Assembly: GCA_030407315.1 (NCBI GenBank)
Contig: JALQPE010000020.1
Span: 39,312-103,311, forward strand
Direction: 5' to 3'
Source: Asparagopsis taxiformis
Taxonomy: Eukaryota > Rhodophyta > Florideophyceae > Bonnemaisoniales > Bonnemaisoniaceae
Length of the DNA stretch: 64,000 bases
How positions within the stretch are numbered: the first letter of the stretch is position 1; every line of letters begins with the position of its first letter. Below are positions 1 through 12,200 of this stretch, piece after piece. A model generated the notes under the pieces. The model was not told where the DNA came from and did not search any database. It worked only from the letters and a program-made list of their open reading frames with translations. The position numbers were made by a program, and so were the translations under genes.

Positions 1-417
1 CTCCTTTTCCCTTCGTAGTTTCTCCTTGAGCTCCTTACGCTTGGCCGCCTTCCTCGCCGCATCCTTCCGACGCGCTTCCGTGCGCTGTTCATCTGTGAGA
101 TTCATCCTCTGTTCGCGCTTGCGGCGCGCATCGAGTTGCTGTCTCTTCTCGCGCTGCTCTGCGGTGAGACTCTTGCGCCACTGTCGCTTCTTCTCCGACT
201 GCGACTGACGACGCAGGTCGGTGGCGGCGGACGGCACTGGCGGACTGCATTTGGCATCTGCAAAAGTCGGCATGCCAACGGCGGCATGCGTGTGCAGTGT
301 TGACGCATGATTACTGCTCGACGGCGTTGTCACTGCAGCAGCGGCGTGATGCGGCGGCGCATTGGGCGCGGCGGATTGCGGTGCCGATGGTTGGTTTATG
401 AGACTGGAAATGTTCAT
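1..417 (-). CDS. N-terminal part of a basic coiled-coil protein, off the left edge
   Basis: This minus-strand frame opens with ATG at 417-415 (MNISSLINQPSAP...) and is still open at base 1, so 139 residues are visible. The first 80 or so residues are rich in Ala, Pro, Ser and His. The rest is extremely charged, with repeated blocks such as TAEQREKRQQ and TDEQRTEARR followed by Lys/Arg/Glu runs, which predicts a long charged helix or coiled coil. The frame is also open upstream of the ATG, but that stretch reads through simple repeats, so I chose the first ATG after them. No domain is recognised. A nuclear or RNA-associated role would fit the composition but is only inference. Confidence 0.55.
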   Translation of the reverse strand, partial: MNISSLINQPSAPQSAAPNAPPHHAAAAVTTPSSSNHASTLHTHAAVGMPTFADAKCSPPVPSAATDLRRQSQSEKKRQWRKSLTAEQREKRQQLDARRKREQRMNLTDEQRTEARRKDAARKAAKRKELKEKLRREKE

Positions 418-506
418 TGTGGACGATGGTGTTGATCGTTGCGCATGGTATGGCAGGCTGCTAGTGGGCGTGAGCGGCGGATAAAGCGCTCCAAGTTGAG
501 TTGAAC

Positions 507-664
507 GGATGGATAGATGGATGGGGTGGTTGGTTGGTCGACTGAACTGGCTAGATGGTCGGTTGGCTGACTGACTGACTGGCTGGTGGCGTTGCGGTCG
601 GTCAAGTGTGGGTTGGCGAGGAAACGGTGGCGACGAGTAGGTAGGTAGGTAGGTAGGCAGGCAG
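507..664. repeat. GATG/GGTT/GACT and GTAG simple repeats
   Basis: Tetranucleotide runs are visible at 507-592 (GGAT, GGTT and GACT registers in succession) and at 637-664 (GTAG passing into GCAG). They look like an interrupted compound microsatellite. Confidence 0.8.
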
Positions 665-1035
665 ACGGGTGTGCAGGTAAGCAACTGGAGCTGCGCAGAG
701 CACAGCAGTTATGTCACATAAGTTATGTGTACAGTGCGTTGATTTGGCGGGAGTATGATGCGGTGATCAATGGATTGTGATCACACGTCTATAATAAATG
801 GAGCGATTTAAAAACATGTTATTTTACCTGTGGCAGCATCTCAAGTGGCAAGTTGTGGCAATGCGGACAGGCGGCGGGGCGGGATATACTGGAAACGTGT
901 GAATGGGCCGGGACCGCGCACAGGCCGAATGGGCCGGTGCGAATCGCGACGGCCCAGTACAAATGGGCGTAATGCAACGGTGGCGGTCGTGTTGGAGCCG
1001 CATGTCCACTCGTCAATCTCCAGGCTGGACGGACT

Positions 1036-1103
1036 CGTACTGTACTGTACTGTACGGTCGGTCAGTCAGTCAGTCACCCAGTCAGTCACTCTGTACTGTA
1101 CGG
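1036..1103. repeat. TGTAC and CAGT simple repeat
   Basis: Repeated TGTAC units at 1038-1055 pass into repeated CAGT units up to about 1088, then TGTAC returns. It is a compound microsatellite of the same general type as the one 400 bp to the left. Confidence 0.75.
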
Positions 1104-2421
1104 TTGCGCTGTGCGGTGCAAAACTCGCTCGACTGTTTCGTGTCGTGCTGTGCTGTGCTGCCCTGCACTGCTCAACTCGGCCCAGCTTTTTCCGTCGGGC
1201 AACGCACAGCACGTGCCCATTTCATTGTTGTCATCGCATCTAACTGACTCGCCAGCCACAACACTCTGCGCTTACTACCTACTACCAACACTCCCAAAAA
1301 CGCATTCCCGGACGCATTCGCCCGCGCACGCAAACTGACCACCGCACATTCCGCACCTCTTCAACGCACACATTCCAACTTTTCATTGGACAGCCTGTAA
1401 TGCTTCTCCAGCTTTCCAGATGGGACGACCAACACGCAATCTAAAATCATGCGCTGCGGGCCATTGCGTTGTCGAAATTAATTCGCCGTCGACGCGCACA
1501 CCTGCGCACCGCGTTTTCCCCGCAGGATCATACGCATCTTCCACTGCAGCTGTCATCACAGCAATGCAATCCCCACCGACGTTGTTCATATACGATTGGT
1601 AGTTGCATTACGTTTGTATCATATTCTGCTCACAACCCATGTCCGCTCCCCATTGGTCAACTCGCAATGTCACCGTTCGCATCGCTCGGTGTAAGTCCCC
1701 GCCTCTGCCGCCGCTCTTCCTCAATGCGCTGCACTTCTCGACAATTCACAATTACATCGCCGCCACGATCAACAACAACACAGAGCCCAGCCCTACACAT
1801 TCTTACGTCTCGTGTCTCACGAAAGCAAGGCAAATGATATTAACTTGGTTTACCACCCTTGTCCCCTACTCCAATTTAGACCGCCATCGTGTCTTTGTCC
1901 ACTCACTTGCATTCTTCAAACTGCAAGAGTGTAAATGCCCTTCTATCCTCAATTCATACCCATCGTCTCTATGAAAACAATTACCGTTTCTGTCCGTCGA
2001 CGTGTGACTACCTGTGCTCTCATCTGCTTGTTGCAACAAGGAGCACCTCCCTAGCAACGATGCAATGAGAAACAAACAAGCAACTTTCAAACCACACATT
2101 CAATTGATATCCATCCGTCTTTGTCACACAACATGTAAGTTGTCTGAATCCTGAAATCAACAAACATTCAAATCTTTTAAAAATGACCCACACGTATGCC
2201 ACGTATCTGTCCCATACTCATCGTCCCGTAATTTCTTTCTTTCAATGTTAAAATAAACATTGGCCGTTTTTTTCGCTCTCACTTACTGAGCGTCGGTGGA
2301 AGGAATGCATTTGTTCGTTCGACTATCCCGTTAACGCCGCAGCTCACCGCCACCGCTCTTGCATTCCTCTTTCGAGCATTGCGTAGCATTCGCATGCTAC
2401 GTTTCTCGTGTCTCTAGAACA

Positions 2422-5100
2422 ATGCCAAACTTCCGTTACTTCCAACACGACCGCGACCGCGATGCTCCCCGAAGAACAGACCGTTCCACCTTTAGGGGTG
2501 GTTTCAACCACATGTTTGGTCCCAGCTCCGACCGACGTTGGAGAGAACGTCATGGTGCTGCTAAACGCCGCACTCCTGATTATCATTATACAGACCAAGA
2601 TTTGGCTCAACGCGACGAACAAATAGAACGACAACGCCAAAGCAGAAATAGAAATTGGCAATCTCCTCCATCATTCCCAGAAAATAGCTCTTCATTTGAC
2701 GGCTTTGGCGGTATCAACTCAAATCGCTACCCCGCTAGTGAACAACCTCATCACAATCCCCAGCATGCCTATCAACGTCAGCAACAACCATATCACCATC
2801 GACGCGACAATGATTCATACAATCATCCCGCATACAATGATAGATCTGCACCCAATGCTTATGCCGGTACTTCATCCCAGCGCCCATACCATAGTGCCCG
2901 AAGGGGACATCGTGCCTCGTACACAAACTTGATGCCCGAGGATGAAATCGCCAGACCTCGCTCTCCCCCGCCACAGTTCGATAGTCCAACCCCTAGAACA
3001 CCAGTAGACGATAGTCATGCCGCCACCGCCACCGCCACCGCCGCCACACCTACGCAAGACGAAGAAGCGTCGCCGCGAGCGCCAAGAGTTGAACTCCGAA
3101 AAACCGGTGCTTTGGTCAATCAAGTAATGAATACCGGTTTCCACAACTCAGAAAATAGGCGATCGCCAAAGCGGAAGAAGCACGTGCCCGGCGGTCGTAT
3201 TCCAAAGTATTTGAAAGCCCAAGAATACGACGCAGCAAACCTGTATTGCGACTATTGTGAACTACCGTTCTACGACATCAATGCAAAGGCATTGCACGAC
3301 AAGAGCCGTAAGCACCAACGCGAAGTGCAGTTTAGTCGAGCAGAGGCTAGCGCCAAAGCCGCTGATGATGCAAGAAATGAACGCAAATTTTCGCAAGAAA
3401 CTGTTGAAACCAGAGCCGAAGCCGTTTCCAAAGCTTCCGGCGCTGAAAACCTAGCGCGCATCTTTGCTACCAGCAAGGATGTGGACATCAAGAATCTACC
3501 AAAGTCGTTCAAGGAATGGGCAGCACGCTCTCTTCGTGAAGCAAAGAAGACTGCTGATGAAGAGGGGGACCCGTCTATCTTGCAAGCAGTAAGAAAGGAA
3601 ATTGTCGTGGAATGTCAGTACCATACAAAGAACTTCACCATTTTGCAGGAAAGTTGGGATCGACGAGATCTGGCCACAGGAATTCTGTACAGGCCATCGG
3701 TTCAGATCCCACGAGATATTGTTATATCTAAGGAACAAGCGAAGGCAGCATTGGCACCAAAGCCTCCTATGCGTGATGATCAAACTGCAACTGAAGGTAT
3801 GGACCAGGAGCCAGCTGCGCCAAGTTCCAACAGTCAACCTTTACCAGAAACAAATGAAAACCGATGGGTTTCGGGTGGTACTGAAGGAGAACTCAGTGTC
3901 CGAGAGGTGGAAAGGAATAGGTCCCCGAATATTGCTGAAGAGCATGAACGGGAGCTCACCAACTCGAATGGCATGGGCAGCCATAATGAGGATGGGGAAT
4001 CATCGGATTCGGATAGGAGCGATATGGAGGAGACTCCCGAGTATCCGGAAATGAAGGATTCCTTTAGGATTCCACATCAAGCAATGTACATGTACTACTC
4101 TTCTCCCCCCGTTGGTTTCAAAGATACTTATCGCAAGCTGTTCTCATCTAGGTTTGAGGAGTTGAAGAAGGCGGCGCGGAAAAATAATCGTAAGCAGAAA
4201 TCATCTATTGAGCCTCTCATGGAAGAATTCCAACAATTGAGCAAGTCCTATCAAGATGGTTTGTATGAATTTGCAAACTTCCGGCAAAAACTTCTAGAAC
4301 TCATCGAGAAATTTGAACAACGAGGAACGCGTATTGGCACTTTGCAGCGTTGTCTAGAGATGCTGATTTGCTCGACCATAGATGAAGGGAAGTTCGAGGC
4401 CTGCAATGAACCATGTGAGAAATTGATGAAACTATATCCACAGCGTGGAAATGTCAATGAAGCAGACGCAGAGTTTATCGCATATTGGGTCATTTCACTG
4501 TTGTTCCGGAGTGATGCTAAAGGTGATACAGCTGCATCGAGAAAGCGGCTAAATGGGTCACGAATTGTTGAACTTCAGGGCAAGTTTAGAGATATACCAA
4601 GGGGAGCATGCCGTTTCGAGCAAGTACGCACAGCTATTCATGTCGTACGTGCGGTGATGAGCAATGATTATATTTCATTCTTCAAGATTCGGAATAGAAC
4701 AGATCTACATGAGAAGGCAAACGGCCGAAGTCGATATATCATGGATGGTCTAGTATCATTCGTGCGGGAACGGGCACTAGTTTCTATGACTCGTAAAGGG
4801 AAACTAGCAACAAACCTAGTGTTTGGAAATCCAAACCACGTGCCCATGGCCAAGTTATTCTCAAATCTTGAGTTCTCAACGGATGATGTAGAAGACGGCA
4901 ATGAAGAAGCGATGAAGGAAGCTAGGGAGTTCATTGACAACCTTCCTGGTAGCTACATAATTTGTAATCGAGACGGAGAAGAAGTAATACCTTGCGAATC
5001 TCGATTCACCCCAATACAAAATAGTGTAACAGTGGATGCAGAGGCTGTCTCTGGATGGAATCGAAACGCATGGGGCGAACTGCTACAAGCAAGAAAATAG
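2422..5100 (+). CDS. U1-type zinc finger protein with SAC3/GANP-like C-terminal region
   Basis: A single-exon frame of 892 residues from the ATG at 2422; the frame is open a little further upstream but has no earlier ATG. Residues 1-200 are low-complexity, rich in Arg, Asp, His and Gln. A C2H2 finger of the U1/matrin type lies at C276, C279, H292 and H298 (CX2CX12HX5H), a type usually found in RNA-binding proteins. The middle is acidic and disordered. From about residue 560 the protein is helical; segments such as GTLQRCLEML, YISFFKIRN and FVRERAL resemble the helical SAC3/GANP/PCI region used in mRNA processing and export complexes. The zinc finger is clear from the residues. The SAC3 relationship is a resemblance by eye and the least certain part of this call. 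Confidence 0.55.
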   Translation: MPNFRYFQHDRDRDAPRRTDRSTFRGGFNHMFGPSSDRRWRERHGAAKRRTPDYHYTDQDLAQRDEQIERQRQSRNRNWQSPPSFPENSSSFDGFGGINSNRYPASEQPHHNPQHAYQRQQQPYHHRRDNDSYNHPAYNDRSAPNAYAGTSSQRPYHSARRGHRASYTNLMPEDEIARPRSPPPQFDSPTPRTPVDDSHAATATATAATPTQDEEASPRAPRVELRKTGALVNQVMNTGFHNSENRRSPKRKKHVPGGRIPKYLKAQEYDAANLYCDYCELPFYDINAKALHDKSRKHQREVQFSRAEASAKAADDARNERKFSQETVETRAEAVSKASGAENLARIFATSKDVDIKNLPKSFKEWAARSLREAKKTADEEGDPSILQAVRKEIVVECQYHTKNFTILQESWDRRDLATGILYRPSVQIPRDIVISKEQAKAALAPKPPMRDDQTATEGMDQEPAAPSSNSQPLPETNENRWVSGGTEGELSVREVERNRSPNIAEEHERELTNSNGMGSHNEDGESSDSDRSDMEETPEYPEMKDSFRIPHQAMYMYYSSPPVGFKDTYRKLFSSRFEELKKAARKNNRKQKSSIEPLMEEFQQLSKSYQDGLYEFANFRQKLLELIEKFEQRGTRIGTLQRCLEMLICSTIDEGKFEACNEPCEKLMKLYPQRGNVNEADAEFIAYWVISLLFRSDAKGDTAASRKRLNGSRIVELQGKFRDIPRGACRFEQVRTAIHVVRAVMSNDYISFFKIRNRTDLHEKANGRSRYIMDGLVSFVRERALVSMTRKGKLATNLVFGNPNHVPMAKLFSNLEFSTDDVEDGNEEAMKEAREFIDNLPGSYIICNRDGEEVIPCESRFTPIQNSVTVDAEAVSGWNRNAWGELLQARK

Positions 5101-6261
5101 TGTTTAGCTGTTGTATGTAGGATACAAAATGGAACTAGTCTATGGGCATCCTAGATTGATAGTAGTAGAACACATGAAAGGTTAGTTTTTTGAAGAACAA
5201 GCTTTTGTAAGAGTATGTCAGGTTGGAAGTGAGTCGTGAATCTGAATAAAAACATAACAAGTTTGAGTTCACGCGCTCAGAATATTGTGAGTAGAATACA
5301 CCAGATCAGTGGCGGGGACTAGGGCGTTATGTGACGAAATGGCCGCAGCAAATACGTAGTGAAGAGAAGTCTTGTCTGCAATCTCATTTCAAAGAGGAAT
5401 GAAATAGTTGAGTTGTTGAGGACTAAGCAGGTCTCGGAAAGGGCTGAAAAAAGGAGCTCGTTATTCTGACGTTGCATGACAATACGGAGATAAGAAAAGG
5501 GTAGCGGGTAGGGTATTTGTGTTGGGTCTCAAGAGGTTGACCTCTCTGTTGCAATCGTGCTAAAGGTGATGGTAGAAATGTTTGAATAACATTGCATAGA
5601 GAGATGAACAAGTGCGACGACTTTTGTCACGTCGAGCGATGTTTTGGTGTTAGTGTCCAGTTTCTGCATGTCAATTGTTTACATGGAACATACGAATTAG
5701 ATGAAGAGAGTAGTTTTGCAAAGAAAAATACAGTTGAAAGCGGACTGCTGGCGAAAGAGTGGTGTGTAGAAGAAAAGAACGAGGCTCGAGAGTGTCAGCG
5801 AACCAAGGGGAGTGTAGTTGTTTTACAAGTGAATGGTAATGTGTTCATGGATCGATGCTGCTTGTAGATTGGGTGTAACTAGCGATGCCGGAAGGACAGG
5901 GGGGAGGAGTGAAAATATGAGATAGAAGGGTTAAGTAACGGTACCATCGAGCATATATGAAAAAGAGTCGTGTGAAGGGCAGCTTTATAAATTTGTGCTC
6001 ATAGAAACTAACACGAGGCGCTGTGCGGCATGGTGTGAAAGTAGTGGACCGTTCGGTACTCCATTAGCGACATTGCTGGTCGCCACCACAACTGTTTCTG
6101 ATTGGCTGGTGCAAAATGGCAAATTACAGTTACCAACATTACAGTCGTCCTGCCAATTCCAACTCACCGCTCGCTTGTCGATGCATCTTTCCCCCGCTGC
6201 GCCACATTGCTCCAGACTTTCTCTTGCGCTTCTTGCAACTCCATGACGCAATATACACGTG
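5101..6261. other. Intergenic region
   Basis: About 1.16 kb between two co-oriented genes. It contains only short reading frames without recognisable similarity. It must hold the 3' end of the upstream gene and the promoter of the DOP1 gene; no clear motif could be assigned. Confidence 0.5.
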
Positions 6262-9200
6262 ATGGATTCCGATGAAGAAGGTAATCTGAGCCATGTGCAA
6301 TCTAAGCAGTATGCTCTGTTGCGTTCAGACCTTTCCGCTGCTCTGGCTGCATTTGATCGCGCTCAAGATTGGGCAGATCTCATTCACGATCTGCAGCGCG
6401 TCAATCGGGTGCTAAACAAGCATTCTTCTTCATCATTCCTACCGGAGAAGCCCCTTCTCGCTAAGCGTCTCGCCCAGTGTCTTATCACTTCAATTCTCCC
6501 ATCAGGCGTTCACCTCAAAGCTCTAGAAACATATAACCTCGTTTTCACCCGAATAGGCCCGGCTAGGCTTGCCAGAGATCTGCCCTTTTATGCTGGTGGC
6601 CTGTTCCCGCTTTTATCCCATTGCTCCACGTCTTTGAAGCCCCCATTACTGTCCTTGTATGAAAACCACTTCATTCCATTGGGCGTTGCATTGGCCCCTG
6701 TCCTGGACGGCTTTGTTCTTGCAATCCTCCCTGGCGTAGAGGATGAAAGCTCCGATTTTTATACCCGATCGCGAAACTTACTCGATTCTCTGGAAGTTGC
6801 TGTGGCAGATACAGCGATATTTGCACGCGCCCTCTGGCGAGCTCTCCTGCTTTCTCCGCCGAGCAGGCTTTCCGCCGCAAACTACCTCCGCTCCAAATTA
6901 TCCGTCGGTAATGATGCATTACGCGCAGAGATGGTTAGTGATATGCCTCTCGTCGCTTATGCTATCACTGCTGCGCTTTCCGACAACAACGCACTTACCC
7001 AACGCTCTGTTCTGGACCTTTTGCTCGGCGAACTCGCTCTCGATTCAAAGTTTTTCTCCTGCGAAGGTGAACAACATCAAAATGCTGCAGTCGCGCTAGT
7101 CGGTGGTGTCTTTGTTGCCCTTATCCGCCGCGACATGAGCCTTACCAAGCGTGTTCATGCCTGGCTATTGGGCGGTAAGGACGCCGAGAACGGTAAAGAA
7201 TTTTGTCACAAGCATTCCGAACACCTCGTCCTTGCAGCTTTTGATCGTGAATTTGCTACCGTTCTTGCCGGCCTCTCAGGTTCACAGGTTTCATTTGCGA
7301 CGCGCCCATGTAAGATCGCTGCTGCGCTTATGGACCGCCCTGAGCTTTCTAACTGTCTCGGTCATCATTTTGCAATGCGTATTCTCAAATACGGGAGGGC
7401 AGCCATTGCAAGTAACTCTGAACATGAGCGTGAGATCCGCCTATCAATTGCTGACGTACTACAGGATCTTGGGGTGGCACCTGTCTTTGCAGAACTGGAG
7501 CGAATGCTTGCAAGTGGCGAATCAAAGAGTCATGAACATTTTGAAGTTCTCACATTTGCACTCTCTCTCTTCCCTATCAGAAATGAAATTGTTCGCACAA
7601 AACATCTTCCGGAACTTTTGCGTGTGGCTATTGACTCTCTGGATGCTGTCTCCACCGATGCTTTAACTCTTGAAAAAGCAGTTTCATTCTGTAGCAAGGC
7701 GCTTCTTTCTATGGGTTTATCACTTAAAGATGGTGATGTTAATCAGAAAGTAAGTACAGATATTCAGGCCGCTGTTGCTTCATTCGCTTCTTTCTTTGTG
7801 GCATGGCTTGCCCATGCAGTTGAAACTGCGCCAGCCGAACTGCGAAGGGCATATAGCGATGTTACTGCAGTGGATGAGTACGCTGCAGAGCAACGCATGG
7901 CTGCTGTTTGTGAAGGTAGAGAGGAATATATCAGCATAGCCAAAGGTGCATGCTCGTTTTTTGTTTCAGCCGCTTCTTCAGGTATTGGTGCGGAGAAAAC
8001 AATTCATGTTTGCCTTCAGGCAACTGCAAAGTGTGCAAATACTGCTGATGTTCGTATATCTTTAGCAGGTGCACGGGCTTTCGCTGAAGTATCTGCGTTC
8101 GGTGCTATGGGAGCCATGGAAGGTTATGACACCGATGATCAAGCTCTCTGCGTTATTCGTCGTTGCTGGCGTCAACTACATCCATCACTACGAACTGCAA
8201 CTCCACAGAGCGCACAAGTGCTTTTGGGGCTGCAGCGTCGTTTCCCGGAGCAGGTCAAAATAGTTATTGCGGATGGTATTCTTTCAACAGATTTATCCCG
8301 TCGGCTACGAAATCTGGAGCGTTTTGCATGCCTTTGGCGTCTTGCAGTCGAACATCGTATTATGCCGCTACCAGCAGACAATGGGTTGTTCCTTATGTTT
8401 GATGCACTGACAGATGATGAATGGGCCCCGAAAATGCTTGCGCGATCTTGGCTTTCGAATGCTCTTGAACTAGACGTGGCAGCAGTAATTGATGCGCCTC
8501 TGAGACTGCTTTTAACAGCGGAATCTCGTACAACTGGTCCAGGACATCAGTTTGCAGCTATTTATGACGCTCCAAGGGCATTGTATGGTTTTCAGGTGTT
8601 GAGGAGCATTCTTGAAAGTTGCCGCAATGCTGTTGGCGCAGGGGCGCAACAAGGTTTTACCATGGCTTTGAGTAGTCAGGATTCTGGAAGAGATGGTAAG
8701 AGAGGTAAGATTGGCATACGGGCGCTGGGTGTGACATCACCTTCACCACGAACTGTCCAGGCACTTGCTGCAGTATTTTCTGTAAATGGTTCGGCCGTGA
8801 GTGGTAGGTCGAATACTGCAGCGGTGGAAGAAACTTCAACAGGGGAAGTTATTGCTCTTGACCAACTCTTGCCTGCCCGGAATTACATTGAAGCATTGAC
8901 TCTAGCATGTTTGGGATACCTTCGTGGACAAGTTCCAGAGAAATATTCTGCCAAGGTTCATAGCTCCGGAATAAGCGGTATCTCTGAAGATAGGGTTCGC
9001 ACTGCGGATAATCAGAATGATGACCTCCAGTGGATATTCGCTGGCCTTGGCTTCAAATCGCTTTCTGAACTACACGCTGGGGTCAGTGTGGCTGCGGCGG
9101 AGTGTCTTGCGACATTGCTAACTGCTATTCCAGCTCCAAGTCAGATGAGTGCGATCATGGCAAATTTGTTTGCTGAGCCAATTTTGGCGCTGCTGCAGAG

Positions 9201-12200
9201 TAGCACTGCCAATGCCGACCCTGTCCTCCAACTGCATTATTTGAACGCTGTGGGCTTTCTAGTTACAGCCAATGGACCGTCATACTCATCCTCAATGGAT
9301 GGGCGCCTTGCATTCATGAAATCAGGCATCAGACGATCTCAACTCCCCATTACCGAAAGTCTAAGCCAGTTCCAAAATCTAAGTTCATCGGATCAGAAAG
9401 CGAAGGGAATTCTTATTGGGTCCGTAGATGGAAAGAAACAGTTTCTTCCATGGTTTCTGAATGGGGTTGCAAGAACTTGCCGGCCTTCCCAGATTGAACG
9501 AGACACTGGTTCACTTGAAGTACTCGGAATTCGTCGAAAGTGGATACAATTTATGGACACCGTCATGATGAACATAGGGGTTTCGCTTCCCATTTTCACG
9601 GAAGGACTCCTGTTAGTCTTATCCAAATCGCTAAAGAGTCATAACTCCTTACTTGAAATGCCGTTATATTCTGGAGACAACGAGTTTTCCCGCATTGATG
9701 AACGGCTCATTCTTCTTGAAGGCTTGACTGTGGTCGTGTCAAATGTTCTCTGGTCTTTTGAATATGCGCTATCAAATGGAGATCTGAAAGACGATGCGAA
9801 TGGCTCTAATACTTTACAATCAGCAAGTGCTCCAACAGCAGATCACAATGGCATCGCCTCGTCAGAACTGAACAATTCTAGTAACGGAGGCACGCGCCCT
9901 TCCGTCGTTGAGAGCGGCGCGGAGCCTGCACGCAGCAGCTCTCGGCCTGACAGTTTCATTTTCGGAGGTGGGGTAACACCTGGTCCTTCGGATAAGTCTA
10001 ACAATGTTACTGCAGCTACTGCTGCAATGATGAATGCCATGAATCCTTTGCGAATGATCAACGATTTTGTGAAAGACGTTTTGAGTGGCAGTACGTCTGA
10101 AGGGAGCCATAGGAATTTCGACCCTCGGCGCTCTGGAGCGCGTGTTCTTTTTAATTTGTTACCTGATATTCTTGAACATATCGCCAAAGTCTGGGGGCCT
10201 GCAACTGATGCTCTCGTTATAGAGACTCGAACTACCGAGGCCTTGCGCTCAGAAGAACCAAACTCGCCTCGACTCTCGACAGAAATTCCTAGGGAGCGAA
10301 GGCAAGCACAAAGAGCGGCAGTCATCTCGATTCTGGAACCTGTATTTAACTTGAGACCAACAGATATGGTCGCTTCAGTAATTTCCCTGTTTTACAATGA
10401 CCATGATGAGTTTGGGAGATTGAAGCAGACTGAATCAGGAGATACAATCTCCAGTATGGGAGCTGATATTCTCCACTCCCTAGCTGGTGCTGCGCCAGGA
10501 GTAGTTGTGTCATGCACGAAAACAATTATTGAGCAATGTGCAAAGTGGGACTCGACGAGTGTGGAAGCTGCAGAGGGAGCAGCTCAAGCTGAGCTGCGCA
10601 AAAAAGCACTCCGAGTTTGCGAACGAATTATTGAATCCAACGAGGATCAGATCGATCGCGAAGATTACAAGGTCATTGGCCGTATGGCGACGGGGGATTT
10701 TTCATCTGCTCTCGCGGGGGGAACAAGCGGTTTTGATCTGAGCCAGACAGGACAAGCCGGGTCGAGCAGCGTGAAATCCGCTCATCAAGATTTGTTCCAT
10801 GCAGGAGATCTGTTTGCTTCATATTCTCCAGGCACTATGGAAACTGCATGCTTGACATTCTTGGAGCACTACTTTGGAATATGTAAGGAACAGGATGACA
10901 TCCAGAGTATATGGCCAACATTTCACGCTCTTCTCAAGGACGCTCTGGCGGGGAGTAAAAGAAAGGCTAGCATACCAGCACTACTCAAGGTGGTTGGGGC
11001 GTTTATATCCAGTTCGCCGTCTCCGTATCCAGACCGTCGTTACAGACGAGAGATCTCATCCACAGCAGCTTCAATCATTGCATACTGTAGTTCTATTGCA
11101 GCTGGAACGGTTGACATATCCAACGACGAGCTGCGCGGAACTGCAAAGGATTTCAAGAAGCATCTATCGGTTATGGCGTTGAAAGCAATGGCAGCAACTG
11201 TACCTTCTATTATTGACTCCACATTTCTAGACGACAAACCACAGCTAACAAATTCCATTACAATCTGCCTGTCGCCGGCTGTTGCAACTTTGAAACGAAC
11301 AGCAGCACGCGCATCTGCCATACAAGTGGCTGCAGAGAGTTCAAAACGTTTGCGATCAACAGAACAATCTGCTAGACAAAAATCTGAAAGTATTCTTGAA
11401 ACAACGGCGTCCAAAGCGGCAGCCGAAGTGATTCTCAACATTAGCAAGAGAGACTGGGGTGTGAAGTTTTCGCGGCGAGAAGTTCTTGCGTTAATCGAGG
11501 ATCCAAACTTTTTCTACGGCAAAGAAGGAGGAGTGTTGGAACAAATATCGGGGATTGTACGAGAAGTTGTAGCAGGAGGAGGTGCCACCTCACTGCTTTC
11601 CTCGATTGGTTCAACGAATTCGAATGGGCCTCCCGGAATTCCAGGTTTGTTCGCAGGGAGAGATTCTGAAACGGTTCTGAGAGCACGAGCAATCAGGAGA
11701 GTTGCATTCTGTGTATTCGTAGCCGAGCCTGACTTTTATGCACCGCAATTGCCAACTGTCCTGGAACGGATACGAGACGCGCTGAGAATGTCGGAGTCAT
11801 CCCTAGTTGTGGAATGCCTGTTGTGCTTTCGTGCACTGCTTGTTCGAACTGGAGCGACATCAATTTCTGCATTCCGAGCAACCACGCTTTCGGAGATGTT
11901 CCACATTGCTTCCAATCCTACCGAAGATCTCAAGGCGACATTTGCGGCACTCAAATTTCTCGATGTGATAACGCTTTTATCACCGCCAGACTACGGTTTT
12001 GAACGATGTTTTTTCTTCGGAGAACGAGACCTGCCTGAAGTTGTGCCGGGTAGTTCACTGAAGCCGTTCAAACCACTCGCTTCTAAGATTGTTCTTTTGT
12101 GGCGCGGAAACTATGAAAATGTCGATGAAGTTTTTGCAGCACCTTTCCGACTAAAACGAGGTCAAACGGCATTCGCTGGAGGTGTTCCACAGGATGTAAC

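Larger units (their letters stand above)
418..2421. other. 2-kb intergenic region with simple repeats
   Basis: It separates the divergent genes starting at 417 (minus) and 2422 (plus). Only short, low-information reading frames are present and none resembles a protein. The left half carries microsatellites (listed separately); the right half is C- and A-rich unique sequence that probably includes the promoter of the downstream gene. Confidence 0.6.

Noticed and set aside
26..208. Plus-strand frame rich in Arg, Ser and Cys at the left edge
   Set aside because: It is the antisense shadow of the charged coiled-coil gene on the minus strand.
5592..5867. 91-residue frame in the gap before DOP1
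   Set aside because: No similarity, poor context and typical of chance frames in AT-rich intergenic DNA.
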